This document shows positions 8,494 through 17,312 of a stretch of DNA of 64,000 bases, in pieces. A model generated the notes under the pieces. That model was given only the letters and a program-made list of their open reading frames with translations, had not been told where the DNA came from and did not search any database. The DNA lies in contig PGZZ01000004.1 in the NCBI GenBank assembly GCA_002841545.1, positions 62,001 to 126,000 on the forward strand, in the 5' to 3' direction. The number at the start of each line of letters is the position of its first letter. Positions within the stretch are counted from its first letter, which is position 1. A program made the position numbers and the translations under genes. Origin of the DNA: Firmicutes bacterium HGW-Firmicutes-16 (GTDB taxonomy: Bacteria; Bacillota; Clostridia; Oscillospirales; Oscillospiraceae).

Positions 8494-9846
8494 TCAGTCT
8501 TTAATGACGCAACCCGTGTTGCGCTTGTCTATTTCAGCTTTGATACGCAAAGCGGCCGTCTCCGGCTTTTCGGAGACCTGCTCGCCGCTTCTCATATCCT
8601 TAACCTTGACAACTCCCTGCCCTATCTCATCGTCACCGATGAAAACGACAAACGGCACGCCAATCTTATCCGCATAGCTCATCTTAGCCTTGAACTTTTT
8701 GTTTTCGCTGTAGAGCATGGTGCTAATACCGTTTTCGCGCAGGAGTGTAGCGGTTTCAACGGCTTTGGAGAAATCCTCCGTCATCGGGATGATAAGCGCG
8801 TCCGCCGGGGCGGTTATCACTTCGTCCGAGAGCATGCCCTGCTCCTCGAGAACAAAAAACAGGCGCGTGAGACCGATTGAAATTCCGACTCCCGGTAGCT
8901 TCTTATCAGTATAGTATTCCGCAAGATTATCATAGCGCCCGCCGGAGCAGACAGAACCGATTTCGGGATGCTCGGTGAGCGTCGTCTCATAGACCGTGCC
9001 GGTGTAATAATCGAGTCCTCTCGCGATGGTGAGGTCAATCTCAAAATTTTCTTCAGGCACGCCGAATGCGGGCAGGTAGTCCGCGACTGCCTTGAGTTCT
9101 TTTAGTCCGAGGTCAAAGATTTCGCTTTTGCCGACGTATTTTTTCAGTGCCTCGAGCTTATCGGCGCTTGTGCCCGAAATTGCAATAAATCTCATGATTT
9201 CATCCGCTTTCGATTCGGGAACGCCCTCCCCAAGCAGAAGCGCACGGCATTTTTCTACGCCTATCTTGTCGAGCTTGTCTATCGTGTGCATAACATCGGA
9301 GGCCTTATCGGAAAGCCCAAGAGAAGCAAAAAAGCCGTTGAGCACCTTGCGGTTGTTGACGCGGATTTTGAACTTCTTAAGTCCCAGCGCTGTAAACGTC
9401 CGATAGATAATGGCAGGAATCTCAGCTTCGTTCATGATGTCAAGCTCACCGTCGCCTATAACATCGATATCCGCCTGATAGAACTCGCGGAAGCGCCCGC
9501 GCTGAGCTCTTTCCCCTCTGTAGACCTTGCCAATCTGGTAGCGTCTGAAAGGAAAGGCAAGCTGCCCATAGTTGATTGCGACGTATTTGGCAAGCGGAAC
9601 AGTCAGGTCGAAGCGGAGCGAAAGGTCGTTTTCGCCCTTAGTAAATCGGTAAATCTGCTTTTCCGTCTCTCCTCCGCCCTTTGCGAGCAGAACTTCGGAG
9701 GCCTCGATTATCGGGGTATCGAGTGGCGCGAAGCCGTAAAGAGAATAGGTCTTCCGGAGCGTTTCCATTATACGCTCCATCTGCGCCTGTTTATCGGGCA
9801 AAAGCTCCATAAATCCCGACAGGGTGCGGGGTTTTATCCTCTCCAT
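8494..9846 (-). CDS. hisS: Histidyl-tRNA synthetase
   Basis: A 450-residue class II HisRS. It begins with the family signature RTLSGFMELLPD, has motif 2 GKVYRGERAQRGRFREFYQ, the histidine A motif GLDYYTGTVYE and motif 3 GVGISIGLTRLFF, followed by a C-terminal anticodon-binding domain of about 95 residues. It charges tRNA-His. Full catalytic length argues against the shorter HisZ regulator of histidine biosynthesis. It heads the hisS-aspS pair. No T-box leader was seen in the short upstream gap. Confidence 0.95.
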   Translation of the reverse strand: MERIKPRTLSGFMELLPDKQAQMERIMETLRKTYSLYGFAPLDTPIIEASEVLLAKGGGETEKQIYRFTKGENDLSLRFDLTVPLAKYVAINYGQLAFPFRRYQIGKVYRGERAQRGRFREFYQADIDVIGDGELDIMNEAEIPAIIYRTFTALGLKKFKIRVNNRKVLNGFFASLGLSDKASDVMHTIDKLDKIGVEKCRALLLGEGVPESKADEIMRFIAISGTSADKLEALKKYVGKSEIFDLGLKELKAVADYLPAFGVPEENFEIDLTIARGLDYYTGTVYETTLTEHPEIGSVCSGGRYDNLAEYYTDKKLPGVGISIGLTRLFFVLEEQGMLSDEVITAPADALIIPMTEDFSKAVETATLLRENGISTMLYSENKKFKAKMSYADKIGVPFVVFIGDDEIGQGVVKVKDMRSGEQVSEKPETAALRIKAEIDKRNTGCVIKD

Positions 9847-9943
9847 ATGTTAAAATCCTTTCGATTCGTAATTCTTCCTTAACAGTCAATAACGCCCTCT
9901 CCCGCAAAGGGACGAGAGCGTTACGCATTAAAAACATAAGGCG

Positions 9944-10348
9944 CTATTTTTTTTTAGGGTTTACAATGTCGCGCCAGCTAAGATCTCCGCGCTTTAGTCC
10001 CTGAATAAGCACTTCCGCCGTTGCTACGTTCGAAGCAAACGGAATACTGTGCTGGTCACAGGCACGAGAAATCGCAACGACTTCCTTGTCGTCGTCGGAG
10101 CTTGAGGAATCCCAGAAGAACAGGACCAGGTCAATCTCGTTGTAAGAGATGCGGGACTTTATCTGCTGGGAGCCGCCCTGAGCGGCACTTAAATACATAG
10201 ATATTGGAAGGCCGGTCGCTTCTGCAACCAGTCGGCCGGTGGTAGCGGTGGCACAAATTGAATGCTCGGACAGTATCCCGCAGTAAGCTATGCAGAACTG
10301 CACCATGAGCTCCTTCTTGTTGTCATGCGCCATTATAGCGATATTCAT
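9944..10348 (-). CDS. mgsA: Methylglyoxal synthase family protein with substituted catalytic residues
   Basis: A 134-residue protein of the MGS fold. Methylglyoxal synthase converts dihydroxyacetone phosphate to methylglyoxal plus phosphate. The start MNIAIMAHD is chosen because AAGG lies nine bases upstream; an in-frame upstream start would add 21 unrelated residues. It keeps the His19/Lys23 equivalents (AHDNKK), the phosphate-binding ATxTTG and the tail ATNVATAE-like SNVATAEVLIQGL. However the catalytic base, Asp71 of Escherichia coli in GGDQQ, is Ser (GGSQQ), the preceding GP is AA, and the DPLxxxxHxxD loop is replaced by DSSSSDDDKE. It probably cannot perform the standard reaction unless another acid substitutes. 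It follows PBP2 by about 130 bases. Confidence 0.8.
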   Translation of the reverse strand: MNIAIMAHDNKKELMVQFCIAYCGILSEHSICATATTGRLVAEATGLPISMYLSAAQGGSQQIKSRISYNEIDLVLFFWDSSSSDDDKEVVAISRACDQHSIPFASNVATAEVLIQGLKRGDLSWRDIVNPKKK

Positions 10349-10476
10349 GGCCTTCATCCTTTCAGTGCGATTGCGGCAGTAAAGGCAGTCGCCGCTTTGC
10401 TGATATTCCATTATACATTAGACTTCCAGAAAACGCAATATCTAGAAACTTTATTTCACCAATGAGATTTTTACAA

Positions 10477-12576
10477 TTATTTTAGCAGAGAATTTTCGGT
10501 TTCCAGAGACACGGAGCTGTTCTTGAAGCTGAAATAGTAGTCCAGAACGTCCCTTGCGATATACCCTATCGCGCTTCCCGCCCCGCCTTTTTCAACGACT
10601 ACAACAATGGCGATCTGGGGATCGTCATAGGGCGCATAGCAAACGAAGACGCCGTTATTCGTAACGCCCTCACCGAGCTGCGCGGTACCTGTCTTCGCCG
10701 CAACCTTATAAGGGTAGCTTCCAAAAATCGCATAAGCCGTACCATCCACAGCGTTTGCAACGTTATAAAGTCCGGTATGCACCGCGTCGTAATATGACTG
10801 ATCCACACTTACGGTGTCGGCAACAGTAGCTTTGCGTTCAAAAACACTCTTTGAGTAGTCGTAGCTTCGCGCTGATTTGAGCATGGAGGCTTTATAGCGT
10901 GTGCCGTTATTCGCAAGCGCGGCAAAATAGTTTGCAAGCTGCATAGGGGTAAATATGCTATAGGACTGACCGATAGCAGCCTGCAGGGTGTCGCCGATAT
11001 ACCACGGCGTATCGGTGGTGTCTTCCTTATACTTCTGAGTCGCCATTATGCCGTTGTTCTCGGTGAGTTCTATTCCAGTCGGTTCACCGAGTCCGTAGCG
11101 CGAGGCGTAGCTGGATAACTTATCGATGCCGAGCAGGTCGCCGATCGTGTAAAAATAATAGTTGCAGGAGACTTCGATTGCTTTCGTGGCATTCACATCT
11201 CCGTGTGAGCCGTGAGGGTAAAGCCAGCAGGTTGGCGCATAACCACCTTTGTCTGGGGCCTCATATTTTTCAAATTTTCCCTTATCGTAGATCGTGGTCG
11301 CAGTCGTGACAATTCCCTGGTCCAGCGCCGCAATTGCCGTCACCGGCTTGAAGGTCGAGCCCGGCGCATATGCGCCGCTCAGCGCGCGATTAAAGAGCGG
11401 TCCGGATTCGTCCTTCAGAAGGTCAGAATAGTTTTCCATGAGCGTTGACAGGTTAAAGGTCGGATAGCTCGCTATGCACAGCGGCTCGCCCGTCTTAATG
11501 TTTATTGCAACGACGGCTCCGCCCGTAATCTGCTGCTTGACTTTATCGGTTTCCCCCTGTGCTGCATAGGTTTCGTTATCAATAAGGCGCTGCTTGTTCG
11601 TTTCCGTAATGAAGTTGCCGAGCGAAATTTCCGCCGTCTCCTGCAAGCCAAGGTCAATCGTCAGATAGACCTGGTCGCCGGGCTCCGGTTCCTTCTCATA
11701 ATTGGTACTGATAACGGTTCCACCCTTGGTCGTCGTTACCTTCGCGATCCCGTCCGTTCCGTGCAGAAAGCTTTCAAAGGCGTTTTCTGCGCCTTCCTTA
11801 CCGACCATCGCGTTCAGTGGATATCCGTTGTTCTTGTATTTCTTGTACTCCTCTTCGTCCATCATTCCCACATAGCCCAGAAGATGTGCGGCGTAGTCGG
11901 TGTTGTATTCGCGGACGTAAGAGGATTGAACCGTAAATCCGGGCACATTGTTTTCCATCAGCTTCGTGATGAGATCTATGCTCACGTCCTCCGCGAAAAT
12001 GTAGTCGGAGGTGTTGATAACATAGCGTATCTTGATTTCATAGCGAACTCCCGCCACGCTCCTCATCTGCTCAGAGGTGTAGTTGTTATCAATATCGAAA
12101 GCTCCCCTGAAAAAGGCCATGAGCTCGACGGCTGTTGTCGACGCCGGCAGCTCGTTAGCCTTGAGATAGGCGTCAAGCCTTGTTTTTTGAAGGTCCGTCA
12201 TGTTCGAAACATATTCAAAGGGAGCCTCCGTTGTTATCGGAAGAGTGTCAATATATGTGTTACCCGAATCCTTGACCGCCTGTGTGAGCTCAAGGATAAT
12301 AGCGTTAGGGTCGGGCTGCTCGAAGAGCTCGTCTGCGTTTATGTAGATGTTGTTGCAGGTCTTATTTGAAACAAGCACTCTGCCGTAGCGGTCAAGAATA
12401 TTTCCTCGTGCCGCAACAACAGTGTTCGTTGTAACTATGCTGTTCTGGGACTGTGCATAGTAAGAAGCGCCCTCAACTATCTGCAAACGGTAAAGGTTAA
12501 CAGCATAAATGACCGTCAGCGATACAATCAGGAGTATCATTGCCGCAAGCCGCCAAGGTTTAATTGTTCTATCCAT
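10477..12576 (-). CDS. mrdA: Penicillin-binding protein 2, class B transpeptidase of the elongation machinery
   Basis: A 699-residue class B PBP. One membrane anchor (about 10-30) is followed by a pedestal/dimerisation domain with the RGNILDRYGR signature (58-67) and a C-terminal transpeptidase domain. All three active-site motifs are present: STFK at 407-410, SCN at 470-472 and KTG at 628-630. It cross-links peptidoglycan during lateral wall growth, partnered with RodA and MreC. The gene sits just after mreD in the order maf-mreC-mreD-mrdA, which supports an elongation PBP rather than the division or sporulation paralogue. RodA is not in the window. Confidence 0.92.
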   Translation of the reverse strand: MDRTIKPWRLAAMILLIVSLTVIYAVNLYRLQIVEGASYYAQSQNSIVTTNTVVAARGNILDRYGRVLVSNKTCNNIYINADELFEQPDPNAIILELTQAVKDSGNTYIDTLPITTEAPFEYVSNMTDLQKTRLDAYLKANELPASTTAVELMAFFRGAFDIDNNYTSEQMRSVAGVRYEIKIRYVINTSDYIFAEDVSIDLITKLMENNVPGFTVQSSYVREYNTDYAAHLLGYVGMMDEEEYKKYKNNGYPLNAMVGKEGAENAFESFLHGTDGIAKVTTTKGGTVISTNYEKEPEPGDQVYLTIDLGLQETAEISLGNFITETNKQRLIDNETYAAQGETDKVKQQITGGAVVAINIKTGEPLCIASYPTFNLSTLMENYSDLLKDESGPLFNRALSGAYAPGSTFKPVTAIAALDQGIVTTATTIYDKGKFEKYEAPDKGGYAPTCWLYPHGSHGDVNATKAIEVSCNYYFYTIGDLLGIDKLSSYASRYGLGEPTGIELTENNGIMATQKYKEDTTDTPWYIGDTLQAAIGQSYSIFTPMQLANYFAALANNGTRYKASMLKSARSYDYSKSVFERKATVADTVSVDQSYYDAVHTGLYNVANAVDGTAYAIFGSYPYKVAAKTGTAQLGEGVTNNGVFVCYAPYDDPQIAIVVVVEKGGAGSAIGYIARDVLDYYFSFKNSSVSLETENSLLK

Positions 12577-12597
12577 TTTCTTTCCTTCCGCAAGGAG

Positions 12598-13113
12598 CTA
12601 CTTGCTCAGATCCACGCCCGAAAGTCTGCGGCACGGATAATAAATCGCGAATGTAAAGGGCAGTGACCACAGCGTCTGAAACCCTGCGGTTACAAGCACG
12701 GGCAGAATGTTTGCGTTCGCAAGCGCAACAAATTCAAACATCTGGCAAATTGCCGTCAGCACCAGAGCCGCGAGGCAAACAAAAAAGAAAGAGAAAAAGC
12801 GTTTGTTAACAAAGTTCATTACCAGCGCGCCGGACAAAAAGCCGATAACGGGCATCACGACGGTTAGAAGTATCGGCGCGTCATTCAGATACATATCGCA
12901 AAAAAGTCCCATAAAGAGCCCAAACACGCCGCCCCAGACGCCGCCCTCAAAAAAACCGACGGCAACAACAGCAATGGGCGCGATAAGCGCATGCACTCCG
13001 AAGATTGTAAAATGCGAGAGAATGTCGTTTTGAACTAAAAGCACGAGCAGCATAACGCCGAAGTAGACTATAGCTCTTCGCACTTTTTCAATGTTTATCA
13101 TATCTAGCAGCAT
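12598..13113 (-). CDS. mreD: Rod shape-determining protein MreD
   Basis: A 171-residue integral membrane protein with about five hydrophobic segments and few charged residues. The start at MLLDMINIEK is chosen because GGAGG precedes it; a TTG six codons upstream overlaps that site. MreD links MreC and the MreB filament to the cell-wall synthesis complex. The sequence family is poorly conserved, so identification rests on topology, length and its place between mreC and the PBP2 gene. Confidence 0.85.
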   Translation of the reverse strand: MLLDMINIEKVRRAIVYFGVMLLVLLVQNDILSHFTIFGVHALIAPIAVVAVGFFEGGVWGGVFGLFMGLFCDMYLNDAPILLTVVMPVIGFLSGALVMNFVNKRFFSFFFVCLAALVLTAICQMFEFVALANANILPVLVTAGFQTLWSLPFTFAIYYPCRRLSGVDLSK

Positions 13114-13162
13114 GCTGCGCCTCCAATCCAAGGTAATGCGAGTAAACTCGCCTCGTCAAAAG

Positions 13163-14014
13163 CTATTCGATGACGTTGAAATCCTTGATGACGAACACTT
13201 CAGACAGAGCTCCAAGCTCACTGGCTGGTGTGACCACCGCGTATTCGACCTGTCCGCCCGCCTCTGTATGGACGGCGGTCACGCTGCCGATTTTAAGACC
13301 CTTGGGGAAAGCTCCGCCCTTGCCGGAGGTAATAAGCACATCGCCCTCAAGAACCTGAGTCTCCTCAGTGAGATAGGTGAGCTTAGTCTGGTTCTTTTGC
13401 ATGAGCGCGAAATCACCGACTATCATAGCCGCGTTTCCGCCCTCGCCCACCAGCGCGCCAACGCGCATATCCGCATCGATTACCGAGCGGACCGTCGACC
13501 AGCCTGCCCCGACCTCCGTAACCTGTCCGACAAGGTTATATTTGCTGTCGATAACACCGTTTCCGACCTCGATGCCGCTTTCAGTCCCCTTACTGAGCGT
13601 ATATGTAACGCTCCAGTTCGAAGCTGGGCGGTCGATTATGTTTGCAGATTCAAAAACGAAATCCTCGTGCTTTTCACGCAGGTCAAGCAGCTCGCGCAGA
13701 CGCACGTTCTCGCTTTCGGCTTCCTCGGCTTCGCGAAGTTTTTTCTCGGATTGCGCAAGTTGAACCTTGAGCTGCTCATTTTCCGCGGCGAGATTGTCAT
13801 ACCGGAACATGTAGCCGTAAACGCCCTCAAGCCAGCCCTTGATACCGGTTGAGCCCACTTTGACGGGCGTAGTTATAGAAGCCGCGGCATTTTCGACTGC
13901 GCTTGCGCCGTCCGAAGAGCGGCTTGCGGCAAAGCCAAAGATAACGGCGACGATAACGACGACTATACCGAGCCTTATCCCGTTTTTCTTCATGTAATCT
14001 TTAAAACTGTTCAA
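13163..14014 (-). CDS. mreC: Rod shape-determining protein MreC
   Basis: A 283-residue protein with one N-terminal membrane anchor (about 13-30), a coiled coil (about 70-115, rich in E/L/Q heptads) and a C-terminal beta-barrel region with the conserved DSKYNLVGQVTEVG and ITSGKGGAFPKGLKIGSV motifs. MreC forms extracellular filaments that activate PBP2. Its start overlaps the stop of maf by four bases. The usual neighbour mreB is absent: maf and a U32 peptidase gene occupy the upstream side, so MreB must be encoded elsewhere or be missing. Confidence 0.94.
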   Translation of the reverse strand: MNSFKDYMKKNGIRLGIVVVIVAVIFGFAASRSSDGASAVENAAASITTPVKVGSTGIKGWLEGVYGYMFRYDNLAAENEQLKVQLAQSEKKLREAEEAESENVRLRELLDLREKHEDFVFESANIIDRPASNWSVTYTLSKGTESGIEVGNGVIDSKYNLVGQVTEVGAGWSTVRSVIDADMRVGALVGEGGNAAMIVGDFALMQKNQTKLTYLTEETQVLEGDVLITSGKGGAFPKGLKIGSVTAVHTEAGGQVEYAVVTPASELGALSEVFVIKDFNVIE

Positions 14015-14583
14015 ATCAAATATACTCCCAATTGTTCAAGCATTTTTGAAAGTCTGCAAAGCGGAAGCCCCATAACGTTAAAAAAGTCGCCCTCGATGCC
14101 CTCGATAAAAAGAGACCCTATCCCCTGTGCGCCATAGGAACCGGCTTTGTCCATCGGTTCGCCTGTTTGGATATATGCTTCTATCTCGCGCTCCGTTAAA
14201 GCACGGAATCGGACGACCGTCCTCTCAAATTCGACTAAGGTTTTTTCACCCTGCATGACCGTCACGCCCGTAAAGACCGAGTGCGCCCTTCCCGAAAGAA
14301 GCGTAAGCATATGGAACGCATCGCTTTTATCGGAGGGCTTCCCCAATATATCTCCGTCAAGCACGACTATTGTGTCCGCCGCAATGATGATGTCCGAAGG
14401 GGCACACTTTTTTGATACCTCATCCGCCTTGGCGTGGGAAAGCGCGCAGACCGCCTCAGCAGGCGAGAGTCCCTCTTCAATTATCTCATCGCCTTCGGCG
14501 GGGACGATTTTAAAGTCTTTCACGCCCAGCATTGTCAGAAGCTCGCGCCTCCGCGGTGAGGCGGACGCAAGAACGATGTTCAT
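14011..14583 (-). CDS. maf: Maf family nucleoside triphosphate pyrophosphatase
   Basis: A 190-residue Maf protein. It shows the N-terminal signature LASASPRRRELL (5-16), the catalytic-core AADTIVVLDGDILGKP and the later SYGAQGIGSLFIEGIEGDFFNVMGLPL-type C-terminal block. Maf proteins hydrolyse non-canonical nucleotides such as dTTP/UTP derivatives and can slow septum formation. It precedes mreC with a four-base overlap, an arrangement also found in Bacillus (maf-radC-mreBCD, here without radC and mreB). Confidence 0.93.
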   Translation of the reverse strand: MNIVLASASPRRRELLTMLGVKDFKIVPAEGDEIIEEGLSPAEAVCALSHAKADEVSKKCAPSDIIIAADTIVVLDGDILGKPSDKSDAFHMLTLLSGRAHSVFTGVTVMQGEKTLVEFERTVVRFRALTEREIEAYIQTGEPMDKAGSYGAQGIGSLFIEGIEGDFFNVMGLPLCRLSKMLEQLGVYLI

Positions 14584-14613
14584 AATTTCCCCTCTGCTTT
14601 GTATATAATCGCG

Positions 14614-16701
14614 CTATTCAACGCCGCGGTAATAAAGTCCTCTTGTCAGCCCGTTCGGAGCGTAATCCGTTTTACCGAGGAAGCTGTCCGCAATGCGCAC
14701 GCATTCCTCAGCACCCTCGTTGGTAAATAAAAGCCGTATACCCCAGAGTCCGCAGCTTTCAAGGTCACGTTTCCTGTCGCCCAGAAAAAGCTTGTGTGCG
14801 TTCAAAATGACGTTGCGGCAGCCGAATTCCTTAACAACGGGGAATAGCTGTCCCGTACGGTCCGAGAGCGAAACTGCGTTCTGGCAGTTGCACTTCCCAG
14901 CGCTGTTTTTTATAATGCACTGGTCGCTTACCATTAGCGGCAGGCGTCCATAGGCAATAACTTCAGTGTTTATCGGCTTATGCATATCCCTAATTTGGCT
15001 AAGTCGAAGCTCAAACGAGGCTGTAGCCGATAAAAGCCCCGCCGCGCTTAATACTTGAAGCGTATCCGAATTGTACGCATTCAAACCAAAATCGCCTCTA
15101 ACTTCCAGCGACGCAAGTCTGACGTACTTTATATGTCCCATGTTCCCGACAAGCGCCTGCGTTATTCCCATAGCCTTAACCCTACGAAGCTGCTCCATTA
15201 TTTCGGGTGCCTCTGTATCGGTAATGATACGCGGTAACACGGCGACTGGACGCGTGCCCTTTTCGGCAAAGGGTATGACCGCTTCGGGGTTCTCCGAAAG
15301 AATCGAGAGCGGAACATATATAAAGTCCGGCCTTTCCTCCGCGAGCTTTTCTGTAAGCTGCTCCTCTGAACTGACCTGAAAGATCATTTTCGGGCCGCCG
15401 AGTATCTTTACGTCGGATGGGGGTTTTGGCGTCTTTCCAGTTTTTCTCACAGGAGACTTTTTTCTCTCTTCAGTGAGCTCGTCCAGCAGAAAACGGCGGA
15501 TTTCGTTGAGCATCGATGTTGGAAGAAAAAGTCCCTCGTCCAGCACCGTCTCAACATCATAGCAATAATAGGGAGTACCTCCCGTTTTGTAAAACTGATC
15601 GTGAATTGCCTGCTTGGAAACAGCCTGATTCGTGGCTTTCTGCGGGAGCGGTCCGTCTCTTAAAACCTTGTGTCCGTCCTTGTCCTCAACCGCGAATTTG
15701 GACGTTTTTCCCTCCTTGATGAGGGCAAAAAACTTTACAGGCACACGGCGGGATTCCGAAGCTCCATACTCCTTGCGTGCCGCGGAAAAGAGCTTGTTTG
15801 CGTCTCTGTCCATCTCCTCGCGGACACCGAACATCGCGGGGCTCTTTTGCCCCATGAGGTACCCGTCTGTGAAGCCCTGACGTGAAAACGCAAGCTCAAG
15901 CTGCTGCATTTCGATTTCCGACGGTTCATGTCCGTCGCGTATCGCGCGGGAATATATCCCTGTCACTATTGCGGAATACTCCGGGCGCTTCATGCGGCCT
16001 TCGATTTTTACGCAGGCGACGCCCGCTCTTTCAAGTTCCTTGAGATATGAGACGAGGCAGCTGTCCTTAAGACTCAGGGGATAGTTGTCCATTCTTCCGC
16101 CGAGACTGTATTGAAGCCTGCAGGGCTGAGCACAGGCACCACGATTTCCGCTGCGTCTGCCGATAAGCGCGCTCATATAGCACTGTCCCGAATGGCAGAA
16201 GCACAGCGCGCCGTGCGCAAAAACTTCGACCTCGATGGGTGCTTTTTCGGCTATCAAAGCTATCTGCTCAAGACTCAGTTCTCTTGCCAGAACCGCACGT
16301 GTGACACCCATTTCTGCAGCAGCTTCGACACCTGCAAGGTTATGAATGCTCATCTGTGTACTCGCATGCAGCGGCAAATCGGGAAGAGCGCATTTCAGCA
16401 CGCGTGCAAGCCCCAGGTCCTGAACAAGTATCGCGTCAACCCCAAGCTCGTAAGCTTTTTGAGCGAGTTTCAGGACTTCGGGTATTTCTCTGTCGCTCAC
16501 GAGAGTGTTCAGCGTGAGATATACCTTGCAGCCACGGATACGACAATAGCGGACGGAGGATTCAAACTCCTCGTCCGTAAAATTCTTTGCGCTCCGGCGT
16601 GCGTTGAAACTGCCAAAGCCCATATAGATAGCATCTGCCCCGCTCTGAACCGCCGCGACGACCGCTTCGGGAGAACCTGCAGGTGATAATAGTTCCAACA
16701 T
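14614..16701 (-). CDS. U32 family peptidase-like protein with DUF3656 domain
   Basis: A 695-residue protein. The N-terminal U32 domain (about 1-300) has ELLSPAGSPEAV, the signature EVFAHGALCFCHSGQCYMSALIGRRSGNRGACAQPCR region with its cluster-binding cysteines, and KIEGRMKRPEY. A DUF3656-type middle region and a C-terminal continuation with NSAGKCNC follow. Family members formerly called collagenases are now known to hydroxylate RNA with prephenate as donor: TrhP/YrrN-O on tRNA U34 and RlhA (YdcP) on 23S rRNA. The DUF3656 architecture resembles RlhA, so RNA hydroxylation is the best guess. Next to zapA and maf. Confidence 0.85.
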   Translation of the reverse strand: MLELLSPAGSPEAVVAAVQSGADAIYMGFGSFNARRSAKNFTDEEFESSVRYCRIRGCKVYLTLNTLVSDREIPEVLKLAQKAYELGVDAILVQDLGLARVLKCALPDLPLHASTQMSIHNLAGVEAAAEMGVTRAVLARELSLEQIALIAEKAPIEVEVFAHGALCFCHSGQCYMSALIGRRSGNRGACAQPCRLQYSLGGRMDNYPLSLKDSCLVSYLKELERAGVACVKIEGRMKRPEYSAIVTGIYSRAIRDGHEPSEIEMQQLELAFSRQGFTDGYLMGQKSPAMFGVREEMDRDANKLFSAARKEYGASESRRVPVKFFALIKEGKTSKFAVEDKDGHKVLRDGPLPQKATNQAVSKQAIHDQFYKTGGTPYYCYDVETVLDEGLFLPTSMLNEIRRFLLDELTEERKKSPVRKTGKTPKPPSDVKILGGPKMIFQVSSEEQLTEKLAEERPDFIYVPLSILSENPEAVIPFAEKGTRPVAVLPRIITDTEAPEIMEQLRRVKAMGITQALVGNMGHIKYVRLASLEVRGDFGLNAYNSDTLQVLSAAGLLSATASFELRLSQIRDMHKPINTEVIAYGRLPLMVSDQCIIKNSAGKCNCQNAVSLSDRTGQLFPVVKEFGCRNVILNAHKLFLGDRKRDLESCGLWGIRLLFTNEGAEECVRIADSFLGKTDYAPNGLTRGLYYRGVE

Positions 16702-16725
16702 AGCTGTGCCTTTCGGGTGATGCGA

Positions 16726-16992
16726 TTATAGAAGTGTCGTAGGCTCTGTTTCCACCTGTTCGGTTGATCTCTTTTTCGAAGCCTGTTTTTTCTTCAGTTC
16801 CTTAAGGTAGCGGTCGCCCATATCCATTGCCGCCATTGTTGCGCAGTCCACAGCGGATGCGCCGGAGTCCCTCTTAATTTCGAGAATCTTGATAGTCACA
16901 ACATTTGCAAGCTCTCGGACATAATCTGGATCCTCGTCGGTTTTGAGCGTGTACTCGCGTCCTGCGATTTCGACGGTAACATCTTTCATCAT
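16726..16992 (-). CDS. zapA: Cell division protein ZapA
   Basis: An 88-residue ZapA. The start is set at MMKDVTVEIAGREY because AAAGAGGTG lies nine bases upstream; the longer open frame reads through hairpin repeats and is not coding. The GREYTLKTDEDPDYVRELA segment is the conserved N-terminal domain, followed by a C-terminal coiled coil with MAAMDMGDRYLKEL. ZapA tetramers bundle FtsZ filaments at the division site. The low-complexity tail SKKRSTEQVETEPTTLL is probably disordered. It is first in a minus-strand run with the U32 gene, maf and mreCD. Confidence 0.88.
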   Translation of the reverse strand: MMKDVTVEIAGREYTLKTDEDPDYVRELANVVTIKILEIKRDSGASAVDCATMAAMDMGDRYLKELKKKQASKKRSTEQVETEPTTLL

Positions 16993-17061
16993 CTCGGCAT
17001 TCACCTCTTTAAATGTACGAATTTGAATTACGTTCGTTCGTGCAGTGGCTTTTAAATGTAT

Positions 17062-17278
17062 TATACCACAGCCGCGAAGCGGCGTTGTGGTATATGCTTT
17101 TAAATCTGTATAATAATCGCTTGCGGTTATTATAACATAAATAGATATATTGCTACAAGTTAAAATTAATGTTATACTGTTCGCAATTGCAAACAGTATA
17201 ATGCGCATGTGCCGAAATCGTCGGCACTCGCTTGATTTTAATAAATTATATCATAACGCCGCTTCGCGGCTATGATAT
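17062..17278. repeat. Composite hairpin repeat cluster, copy A (with an inverted partial copy)
   Basis: The zapA-dnaD intergenic stretch (about 320 bases) is nearly filled with inverted repeats. Full unit: hairpin a 17172-17201 (TTATACTGTT arms), hairpin b 17209-17227 (GTGCCGA arms), linker CTTGATTTTAA, hairpin c 17248-17278 (ATATCATA and GCCGC arms). On the other side, reversed, are an a-like hairpin 17109-17134 and a c-like hairpin 17062-17094 joined by AGATTTAAA, without b. The same a-b-linker-c order recurs at 27443-27545. The promoters of both divergent genes must lie in or beside it. Confidence 0.75.
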
Positions 17279-17312
17279 TTAACTCCTATCGAAAACTGTA
17301 CGAGGGGGATAT

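Noticed and set aside
16993-17208. N-terminal extension of zapA by 72 codons
   Set aside because: The extension reads through the hairpin repeats and lacks family similarity; the ribosome site fits the Met at 16992.
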